Below, in pieces: positions 55,616 through 64,000 of a stretch of 64,000 nucleotides of DNA. Made by a program: the position numbers and the translations under genes. The stretch lies in the NCBI GenBank assembly GCA_025175895.1, contig CM045988.1:15343647-15407646 (forward strand), written 5' to 3'. The DNA is from Wurfbainia villosa (taxonomy: Eukaryota; Streptophyta; Magnoliopsida; Zingiberales; Zingiberaceae). The stretch's first letter is position 1; each line of letters opens with the position of its first letter. Below the pieces are notes generated by a model. That model worked only from the letters and a program-made list of their open reading frames with translations. It did no database searches and was not told the origin of the DNA.

Positions 55616-56930
55616 AAAGTGCAATGAATACTGAGATTGAATCTATGGATTCAAGTCAGGTCTGGGAGCTCTTATGCATTGCAGCTCATATGGATTATGA
55701 GGTGTGATAGATGGATGTCAAGACAGCTTTCCTTAATGGAAGTCTTGAGGAAAACATCTATTTGAAGCAACCAGAGGGATTCATTGCTAAGGGCAAAGAG
55801 CGTATTGTATATAAGCTTAATCGGTCCGTTAATGGACTGAAGCAAGCTTTGAAGTCTTGGGACATCCGCTTTGAGGAAGTAAATCCAGTCTTATGGATTT
55901 ATTCAAAGTCCGGATGAGTCTTGTGTATATCAAAGATGTGATAGAAATGTAGTGGTATTTTTGTACTATACGTAGATGACATTTTGGTGGTTGGCGACAA
56001 CATCGAAGTGTTATCAGACGTAAGGGTATGGTCGTCCAAACAATATGATATGAAGGACTTGGGAGAAGTGGGTCACAACCTTGGGGATCAAGGTTGTTGT
56101 GTTTATCCCAAGCTTCATACATAGACATGGTTTTGGATCGTTTTAGCATACAAAACTCCAAGAAGGGTTTTCTACCTTTCAGGTATGGAGTTCCTTTATC
56201 AAAGGAGATGTATCCTAGATCATCTGAGGAGATAGAGGAGATGAAGGCGGTCCCTTATGCTTCGGCAGAGAGGGAAGCCTCATGTATGCGATGCTCAGAT
56301 GCGAGACCGGATATCCGCTTTGCGGGGCATGGTCCAGATATCAAAGTAATCCAGGACAGGGATATTGGACTGCGGTAAAGCATATATTGTAGTGCCTGAG
56401 AAGGACTAGGGATTATATGCTAGTTTACCGGGCAGACCAATTACTCCCTGTGGGTTACACGGATTCCGATTTCCAATCAAAAAGGGATAACAGTAAGTCT
56501 ACCTCAGGGTTTGTGTTTACTTTGGGAGGTGGAGCCATAGTATGGAAGAGTGTCAAGCAGAAATGCGTGGTGGACTCTACCATGGAAGTCGATCAGATGG
56601 CAATCTAAGGCGGCCAAAGAAGCTGGGTGGCTCAGGAATTTCCTAATGGACTTGGATGTGATTCCTGGTTTGCCCAGAACTATCACAATTTATTGTGATA
56701 ATAATGGTGCAGTTGCAAACTCGAAGGAACCACGAGCCCATAAGGTTAGTAAACACATAGAGTGCAAGTACCACCTGATACGAGAAATCGTTAAGGAGGT
56801 AGAAGTTGCTGTCGCCTAGATTGCATCAGAGGATGACCTGGTAGACCCTTTCACTAAGGCCCTTCTAGCGAGAGCTTTGATAGGCATGTGGAGGGAAGGG
56901 GAATCAGATGTATGGCAGTAAGAGGACAGC
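55616..56930 (+). pseudogene. RE-I reverse transcriptase-RNase H remnant
   Basis: The fingers deletion is shared with RE-B (SSQVWELLCIAAHMDYE). A stop at 55705 precedes MDVKTAFLNG. The YVDD codons at about 55970-55981 lie in a broken frame. Further indels occur near 56080, 56270-56340 and 56580. RNase H pieces (VGYTDSDF, YCDNNGAVANSKEP) are present in different frames. More decayed than RE-B. Confidence 0.85.
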
Positions 56931-56945
56931 ATAGTCTTTTAGTAT

Positions 56946-56956
56946 AAGTGGGAGAT
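56946..56956 (+). other. RE-I polypurine tract
   Basis: AAGTGGGAGAT directly before the 3' LTR. Confidence 0.9.
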
Positions 56957-59468
56957 TGTTGGGATGTATACTGAAAGCCTAGCTCTTTTGTATGGACATC
57001 TTTATTTTGAAATAAGAATCACATGATCATTGTTTGCACGTTATATTTATATGTGTGCATATTGTCTAATATTTTACATTGTAGATAACATGGTGCCTGG
57101 GTGCGGCACAGAAGATCATGTTATCAGTCCCTTGTAGAATATAAGTAGAGGCTCACAACCAAGATGGTTTTGGACAAACCATTGGCATGGTTGTAGTGTA
57201 GCTTGGTATTGTTTTATCTTGAACATAGAGTTACACTAGTACACCTCGGTGTATTGAGCAGGACCGACATAGAGGTGATTCAATTTATTGCTGACTACAT
57301 AATTGAATCGGACCTCGGATATTATGTTGTACATGCTCTTAATCCCGATATAATAACGGGCACATGTACTTAGTATTTATTTCTTTGATTTACCAGAGGG
57401 TGAGATTTCTATGGATTAAATCAATATGCCCGGTAAGTTGGGAAGTGATATTATTTACATGGTGTGTCGTTGATTATAGGAGGAATCCGTGTCCTATATA
57501 TTAGGTTGATGATGTCCCCTTGAGGAGCTCATAAGGTTCAACATGTAAACCCTGCAGGTTGACTTAGTCAACATGATGATAAGGTTGAGTGGTACTACTC
57601 GAGGAGTTAGATGTTAATTAATTGATGGTCAGTAAATCAATTAATTGACGGACATTCGATATCTTAAACACGGGGAGATGGATGTACAAATAATATATGG
57701 AGCCCATATTAATTTATGGGGGTTGGTGAGGTAGTTCGATGATGATCCTCTAGTGGAATGGAACATCATTGATGGATCAAGTTTGTGTGGTTCCGATCCA
57801 TCGGGTGGCCAAGACCCAACTCCTCCTCATGGTCCCTATCGTAGCCTTATATAAACCTCATGAAGTCTAGATCAAATGATGGAAAACAAATCTCTAGATC
57901 CGACGGTTAGGATTGAATCCCTAGAACCGACGGTGGAGATTAGATCTCTAGATCCGACGGTTGGGATTAAATTCCTAGAACCGACGGTTGAGATTAAATC
58001 TCTAGATCCGACGGTTGGGATTAAATTCCTAGAACCGACGGTTGAGATTAAATCTCTAGATCCGACGGTTGGGATTATTTCCTAGAACCGACGGTTGAGA
58101 TTAAATCTCTAAATCCGACAGTTGAGATTAAAACCCTAGAACCGATGGTGGAGATTAAACCAAGGCCTAAACCTAACTCTATATAAAAGGGAGAGGAAAG
58201 GTTGGATAAGGTGGGCGGCAAGAAAATTGGGAATTAGTTCCTATATTTTTGGCTACCTCATCAATAACCAATTTTCTCCTAAGTTCTATATAAGGGAGCA
58301 TGGGTTGGCAACTAAGTTTTTTGGATGGTTCATGATGGATGCTAAGGAAATTAGGGTTTTGCCTAGCATTACTTGGGCGGCAAGCAACCTCAAGGAGGAA
58401 ACCCTAATTAGGGTTTTGGTTCCTTAGGTTGGGCGGCCAAGGTGGTGGAGCTAGAGGGGGCGGCAACCTATGGATGAGCTTGTCTTCTTCCTTGGAGGTG
58501 GCTAGCTCCTAGATCTCTCCTCTCCACCATGCTTAGGCGGCAAGAAACCTATGGAGGAAACCCTAATTAGATTAGGGTTTGGCTCTTTGGATTAGGCGGC
58601 TAGGTTTGGAAGTTATGGTTGGGCAACTATGGGGAAGGGCTCATCTTCTTCCTTCTAAGGGTTGGCCACTACCTTCTCTTCCTCTAAGCAAGAAATCCAA
58701 AGGAAGCTTGGTTGGCGGCTAGGGTTTGGAAGGTAAGGTAGGTGGCAACTATAGGGAAGTGTTCTTCTTCTTCCTAGGGTGTTGGCGGTTCCTATCCTTT
58801 TCCTATACCTTGGTCGTGCCCAACCTATTCCTCTTTTCCTTTGTTTTCCTCTTGGCAGTGGCACTAGGAGCTAGGGTTTGTCCCTAGTTCGGTTGCTTAG
58901 TTGTTTCCATTATGTTCTCTCTATTCTTGGGTGACATCAATCCTTTGTGGATTGGTGGTTGGCTCAAGCAAGAAGGGAAAGAGAGTTCTTCATTCTTTGG
59001 ATTGAAGAAGATCTAAGAAGCTTCAACTTGTGGAGGATCTTCGCCCACACGAAGTCTACAAGGAGGTTAGGACATACGATAGAAGATCAAGAGGTATAAA
59101 AGTTTTATAACTTTTATTTATGATCTTTGCATGTTTCTATTCTTAATTGATATGCTAGCTTAAGTTCTTTAGGTTAGTATATGTTGATTATACTAGTTTA
59201 CATTTGTATGTATTTGTATAATCATGGACCCCGATAAGAAACACAAAAACCGGTGATCCGTCTCGTGCCTCTTCCGGCTAATCGACTAGAAGAGTTTGGT
59301 TGCTTGAACAACTAGTTTGTTCAAGCGATCGCTCGAGTCGTTGGCACGACAACGAATTGGTTGTGCTTAGGAAACTCATCCCATCCGGATTAGTTTTCAT
59401 TAGTGAAAATTTTAATCCGGGGACATGGGAACCTATGAGCATTCTGAGAAATAGCACGATTGCCAATA
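56957..59468 (+). repeat. RE-I 3' LTR
   Basis: 2512 bp; minisatellite at about 57890-58160 and TATATAAAAG at 58180-58189. Ends TGCCAATA, the terminal CA mutated to TA, next to the ATCCC duplicate. Confidence 0.95.
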
Positions 59469-59473
59469 ATCCC

Positions 59474-60192
59474 TCCATCAGTAGACTGATGGAGTGATTA
59501 GTCGAGTGATCACAGGCGACAGTCGAGTGAGACTTCATTCTATGCCCATGTTTAACTTGATCGACGATCGCCCTTTGTTGGCCGATCGATCACAACATCG
59601 ATCGATCGCCAACGCCAAAGTAGTCGATCGATCGTCGTGATTTCATCCCGACTCGGTCACTTACGACCGATCGATACATCATATCAGTCGACTGATACTC
59701 ATCAAGTATGAATAAATCATACTTGATTTCACCCCCTAGACCTAGACTCGACCTTCTAGCTCTTCCTTAAGCCTTGCGTCTCTAGGATCCCTCCGTGTGC
59801 ATGACTTGTTCATCCTTTGCGCTTTGCTTTCAAGTGCTTCCTTCGGTTTTGTCATGTCTTGGGTTTCCCTTTTCCTAATCGTGCTTGGACTTTACGCCAC
59901 CAAGTCTACATGCTTGGACTTACGCTGCCAAGACTTGCCTTTGGACTTCCTTTGCCAAGATCTGTTTGGACTTAATGCCGCCAAGACAACATGCTTGGTC
60001 TTATGCCTCCAAACCTTTACCTTGGACTTTTCTTGCCAAGCTCATACTTGGACTTTGCCTTTACCAAGTCTTCATACTTGGATTTCCCTGTTACTTGAAC
60101 ATGTTCACAATTAGATCACAAATTGTCGCCTAACTTAGATGATTATCCAAACATCAAAACATATAAATGCTTGGGGCATTGTTGCACCAACA
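59474..60192 (-). repeat. RE-G 5' LTR, outer segment
   Basis: Continuation of the LTR beyond RE-I, matching 30060-30791. It includes the TCCAAG/TTGGC array (59880-60090). In 59555-59690, CGATCG-type words stand where the 3' LTR has CAGTCGACTG words. Ends CACCAACA at 60192 before AAGGC. Confidence 0.93.
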
Positions 60193-60197
60193 AAGGC

Positions 60198-61560
60198 TTG
60201 TTGCAAAGGGGTATACTCAGAAAGAGGGTATCGATTATGAGGAGACCTTTTCGTCGGTAGCCATGCTTAAGTCTATCCGGATTCTCTTATGCATAGCAGC
60301 TCATATGGATTATGAGGTGTGGCAGATGGATGTCAAGAAAACTTTCCTGAATGGAAGTCTTGAGGAAGACATCTATATGAAGCAACCAAAGGGATTCATT
60401 GCTAAGGGCAAAGAGCATCTTGTATGTAAGCTTAATCGGTCCATTTATGGATTGAAGCAAGCTTCGAGGTCTTGGAACATCCGCTTTGATGAGGTAATCC
60501 AGTCTTATGGATTTATTCAAAGTCCGGATGAGTCTTGTGTATACAAGAGATGTGACGGAAATGTAGTGGTATTTCTTGTACTATACGTAGATGACATTTT
60601 GTTGATTGGCAACAATATCAAGGTGTTATCGGACGTAAGGGTATGGTTGTCCGAACAGTTTGATATGAAGGACTTGGGAGAGGTGGGACACATCCTTGGG
60701 ATCAAGGTTATAAGGGATCGCAGGAAAAGGATGTTGTGCTTATCCCAAGCTTCATACATAGACACGATTATGGATCATTTTAGCATGCAGAACTCCAAGA
60801 AGGGTTTTCTACCTTTCAGGCATGGAGTTCCTTTATCTAAGGAGATGTGTCCTAGATCATCTGAGGAGATATAGGAGATGAAGGAGGTTCCTTATACTTC
60901 GGCAGTAGGAAGCCTCATGTATGCGATGCTATGCACTAGACTAGATATCTGCTATGCCGTGGGCATGGTCAGACATCGAGTAATCTCGACAGGGGACATT
61001 GATCGCGTAAAACATATATTGAAGTACCTGAGAAGGACTAGGGATTATATGCTAGTTTACCAGGCAGACCAATTACTCCCTATGGGTTACACGAATTTCG
61101 AATTCCAATCTGATAGAGATAACAGTAAGTCTACCTCAGGTTTTGTGTTTACTTTGGGAGGTGGAGCCATTGTATGGAGGAGTGTCAAGCAGAAATGCGT
61201 GGCGCACTCTACAATGGAAGTTGAGTATGTGGCAGCCTCTGAGGGGCGGCCAAAGAAGCTGTGTGGCTCAGGAACTTTTTGATGGACTTGGATATGATTC
61301 CTGATTTGCCCAGAACTATCACAATTTATTGTGATAATAGTGGTGCAGTTGCAAACTCGAAGGAACCACGAGCCCATAAGGCTAGGAAACACATAGAGCG
61401 CAAGTACCACCTGATACGAGAAATCGTAAAGAGAGGAGAAGTTGTTGTGGCCAAGATTGCATCGGAGGATAACCTGACAGATCCTTTCACTAAGGCCCTT
61501 CCGGCGAGAGCTTTTGATAGGCATGTGGAGGGAATGGGGATCAGATGTATGGAAGTTTGA
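60198..61560 (+). pseudogene. RE-F reverse transcriptase-RNase H
   Basis: Resumes the pol frame in phase after RE-G. Reverse transcriptase: VAKGYTQKEGIDYEETF, QMDVKKTFLNG (catalytic Asp), SIYGLKQASRSW and YVDD at about 60584-60595. A TAG at about 60872-60874 interrupts the connection domain. RNase H has GYTNFEF where GYTDSDF is expected, so a catalytic Asp is lost. One extra G near 61245 shifts the frame. The C-terminal piece 61261-61560 has YCDNSGAVANSKEP and DNLTDPFTKALP and ends at TGA. Confidence 0.93.
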
Positions 61561-61582
61561 GGGCAGCATAGTCTTTTAGTAT

Positions 61583-61593
61583 AAGTGGGAGAT
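61583..61593 (+). other. RE-F polypurine tract
   Basis: AAGTGGGAGAT directly before the 3' LTR. Confidence 0.9.
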
Positions 61594-63495
61594 TGTTGGG
61601 ATGTATACTGAAAAGTCTATCTTTTGTATGAACATCTTTATTTTGAAATAAGAATCACATGATCATTGTTTGCATATTTTTATGGTTATGCATATTGTCT
61701 AATACATTACATTGTAGAAAACATGGTGTGTGGTGTCACATGGGAGATTATGTTATCGACTCCTTGTAAAGTATAAGTAAAGGCTCACAACCGAGATGGC
61801 TTTGGATAAACCATCGGAATGGTTGTAGTGTGATTTGGTATTGGTTTGTCTTGACCATAGAATCACACTAGTGCACTTTGTGTGTATTGAGCAGGACCGA
61901 CTTAGAGGTGATTCGATTTATTGCTGACTATATAATCGAATCGGACCTCAGATATTATTTTGTACATGCTCTTAATCCCGATATAATAACAAGCACATAT
62001 ACTTACTATTCATTTATTTGATTTACCAATGGGCGAGATTTATAGATTAAATCGATAGACTCGATAAGTTGGGAGATGATATTATTTATATGGTGTGCCA
62101 TTGATTATAGGAGAAAACTGTGTCCTATATATTAGGATGATGATGTCCCCTTGAGGAGCTCATAAGGTTCATCATGTAAACCCTGCAGGTGGACTTGGTC
62201 TGGCATGATGAAAAGGTTGAGTGGTACTACTCATGGAGTTAGATGTTGATTAATTAATGGTCAGTAAATTAATTAATCGACGGACATTCGAGATCTTAAA
62301 AACGGGAAGAAAATGTACAAATAATATATTGAGCCCATATTAACTTATGGGGGTTGGTGAGGTAGATCAATGATAATCCTTTAGTGGATTGGATAATCAT
62401 TAATGGATCAGACTTTATGTGGGCTTGATCCATGGGTGGCCAAGATCCAACTCATCCTTATGGTCCCTAATGTAGCCTATTAACACCTCATGATGTTTAG
62501 ATCCATTGGATAGAAACAAAACTCTAGATCCAAAGGTAGAGATTAAATCTCTAGATCCGACGGTTGAGATTAAAACTCTAGATCCGACGGTTGAGATTAA
62601 ATCCCTAGAACCAATGGTGGAGATTAAAAGGAGGCTTATCCCTAACTCTATAAAAGGAGCACAAGGTGTTGGCATGGAGAATTAATCAAGAGGAGCTAGG
62701 GTTTTCGAGTTGGCGGCAAGAAGAGGAGCTCGGGTTTGGGCTTGGGCGGCACCTAATAAGGAAAGTTTTCCTTGACTTCTCCTTCTTCCTCAAGCTGCCG
62801 GCGCCCCTTGAAGCTCTTCCAGCCCTTGGCCGGCATTCAAACTCCCTCTTCTCCTTCTCCTTGGCCAGTGGAACAAAGGTTTAGGGTCCTCCCTTGAAGC
62901 TTTTGGCCATCAACCCTTAATCTCTTCTTTCTTCTTGGCCGGTGGCAAAGCTCCATCCTTGGAGGTTGTTGGTTTATTGAAAGAAGGAATAGTGCTTTGT
63001 TTCTATTCTTCCTCTTGCTCGAAACGAGCAAGGAAGGAAGATTGGCGATCTAGGAGCTTCAACTTTTGGTAGATCGTCGCCCACACGACGTTCGAAAGGA
63101 GGAAGGTCATACATTTGAAGATCGAGAGGTATATCTATTCTCTATTCTCTTTTGTTACTTGCTTGTATTTGTTTTTTTCAATTATGAGCATGATATATTC
63201 TGTTTGTGGCTAAATAATACTTGGATCCCGAACATAAATACAAAAATCGACGATCCATACATCGTCTATTCCGCGGCTACTCATAGAATAGAGGTTGGTC
63301 ACTTGAACAATGAGTTTGTTCAAGTGACCTCTCTAAACAAATAGCAAGACGATGACTTGTTTGTTTGAGCAATCCCTTTTGTCTAGGATTAAATTTTTTT
63401 AATCCGGGGACATCGATGGGATCGCCATGAACAAACAACTGAGGTGAAGTGGGAAGCGAAGTTTCCCCTCACGGATCAATGAAACCAAACCTTCA
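61594..63495 (+). repeat. RE-F 3' LTR
   Basis: 1902 bp, same length as the 5' LTR and differing mainly by scattered substitutions. TATAAAAG at 62649-62656. Ends ACCTTCA before ATATT at 63496-63500. Confidence 0.95.
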
Positions 63496-63500
63496 ATATT

Positions 63501-63967
63501 TACATGTTCTATCTTATTACTTGCTGAGTTTTACTCACCACCACAGACCCTGGATTTCTCTGTCGCCCAGATAACAGGTAGAAGTCTTCGTGACGGCTTG
63601 GAGTGGCATCGGTGATCCATCCCATCTCCATTTTTCTGAGCCTCCCATGTACTTTGTTTCATGTTATGGACTTTTTTTTATGTCATGGATTTTGTCTTTA
63701 TGTTGTAGACTTTGTCTTCGATGTTTTATGTACAGTTTACTACTGTGGAATTGTCAAGTGGTGTACACCTGTGTGGTTTCGGTTTGTTTGTCAGTATGTG
63801 TGTTTTGGGTATGTGGTTTTTATGTTATCCGCTGTGTTATATATATATGTTGCTTAGTATGTTGTGGATGTGGGCCTACGGGTCTTGTATTAACCCGAGA
63901 TGTTGCCACATACACGGGAGATGTCGTCCATTTGCTTTTTGGCATGACATACTCTCGGGGTGTGACA
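63501..63967 (+). repeat. Element X: right end of a probable Ty3/gypsy LTR
   Basis: Follows directly on 24034 when RE-F is removed. It contains GTTTTACTCACCACCACAG, CTGTCGCCCAGATAACAGG and the terminal CGGGGTGTGACA, resembling Tekay/Del-type gypsy LTR ends known from plants. The two open frames of 84-133 codons here are Cys/Val-rich and low-complexity, and I do not regard them as genes. Confidence 0.6.
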
Positions 63968-63974
63968 ACTTTAT

Positions 63975-63987
63975 TGGTATTAGAGCC
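63975..63987 (+). other. Element X primer binding site, one mismatch
   Basis: TGGTATTAGAGCC, initiator tRNA-Met type with C to T at position 7, seven bases after TGTGACA. It shows that X is in plus orientation and that its internal region begins at the window edge. Confidence 0.65.
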
Positions 63988-64000
63988 CTAGGTTCTGCGA

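Larger units (their letters stand above)
49948..59468 (+). mobile_element. RE-I: copia retrotransposon with long LTRs and defective gag-pol
   Basis: 9.5 kb, LTRs 49948-52458 and 56957-59468, ATCCC duplications at 49943-49947 and 59469-59473. Same family as RE-B and RE-F but with a distinct LTR subtype (expanded minisatellite). Internal deletions in gag, integrase and reverse transcriptase coincide with those of RE-B, plus a further integrase deletion. It is inserted in the RE-G 5' LTR. Confidence 0.95.
29541..60192 (-). mobile_element. RE-G: autonomous-type Sirevirus, minus strand, carrying three nested insertions
   Basis: Read on the minus strand: 5' LTR (60192-59474 and 49947-49425), primer site, gag, protease, integrase, reverse transcriptase, RNase H, about 1 kb noncoding, polypurine tract, 3' LTR (30791-29541). 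AAGGC duplications at 29536-29540 and 60193-60197. Insertions are RE-H (reverse transcriptase), a CACTA element (integrase C-terminus) and RE-I (5' LTR). Gene order, the Ser/Lys-rich Gag, and GGGGGAG polypurine tracts fit Sirevirus. No env-like frame is seen. Confidence 0.93.
24035..63495 (+). mobile_element. RE-F: copia retrotransposon, split by the RE-G nest
   Basis: LTRs at 24035-25936 and 61594-63495, both 1902 bp, flanked by ATATT (24030-24034 and 63496-63500). Internal sequence at 25937-29540 resumes at 60193-61593; the 30.7-kb gap is RE-G and its own insertions. Gag-pol is colinear and complete in layout (gag, protease, integrase, reverse transcriptase, RNase H), unlike RE-B and RE-I, so it best represents the full-length member of this family. 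It is inserted in element X. Confidence 0.95.

Noticed and set aside
63590..63991. 133-codon Cys/Val-rich frame at the right edge
   Set aside because: It runs across the LTR end and primer binding site of element X, so it cannot be an independent gene.
1..64000. A novel defence, biosynthetic or signalling gene cluster
   Set aside because: Every convincing coding segment is gag or pol of an LTR retrotransposon, and no cellular protein family was recognised in any frame.

Overview
This window looks like gene-free repetitive DNA from a plant nuclear genome. Almost every base can be assigned to nested LTR retrotransposons, mostly Ty1/copia. They use the plant-type primer binding site TGGTATCAGAGC, complementary to initiator tRNA-Met. 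One CACTA DNA transposon is also present. I see no cellular gene, tRNA gene or rRNA gene. The species cannot be named from this sequence; the Sirevirus-like and Angela-like copia elements fit an angiosperm, possibly a monocot, and that is only an inference. Element names (RE-A and so on) are mine.

Left block, 1-14022. RE-A is a Sirevirus-like element whose left part lies outside the window. It is interrupted at 1525-10268 by RE-B, a copia element with both LTRs and a CTTTT target duplication. RE-A resumes and ends with its 3' LTR at 12002. It lies inside older LTR fragments (RE-C, 12003-14022) of the same LTR family as RE-B.

Middle block, 14305-22052. RE-D is a complete Sirevirus-like element with an AAGCT duplication. 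It encodes gag only and has no protease, integrase or reverse transcriptase. A reverse-oriented solo LTR (RE-E, 20166-21236, GACTG duplication) sits in its 3' LTR.

Right block, 22058-64000. The substrate appears to be an LTR of a Ty3/gypsy-like element (X), which ends near 63967 and is followed by a primer binding site. RE-F (copia, 24035-63495, ATATT duplication) is inserted in X. RE-G (autonomous-type Sirevirus, minus strand, 29541-60192, AAGGC duplication) is inserted in the reverse transcriptase codons of RE-F. RE-G itself carries three insertions: RE-H (Angela/Tork-like copia, 33181-42085, ATCTT), a non-autonomous CACTA element (42733-46573, TTA) and RE-I (copia, 49948-59468, ATCCC). Removing each insertion with one copy of its target duplication restores the element beneath it.

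RE-B, RE-F and RE-I form one copia family. RE-B and RE-I share the same internal deletions and so represent a defective but mobilised subfamily. RE-A and RE-D form a pol-less family that shares LTR termini, primer site context and polypurine tract with RE-G, its likely type of helper. All gag-pol genes here are broken; RE-H is the least decayed. I found no undescribed cellular system. The most unusual signals are the helper/parasite architecture, CAGTCGACTG palindromes that are replaced by CGATCG in one LTR of a pair, and the large inverted repeat and GC-rich block inside the CACTA element.
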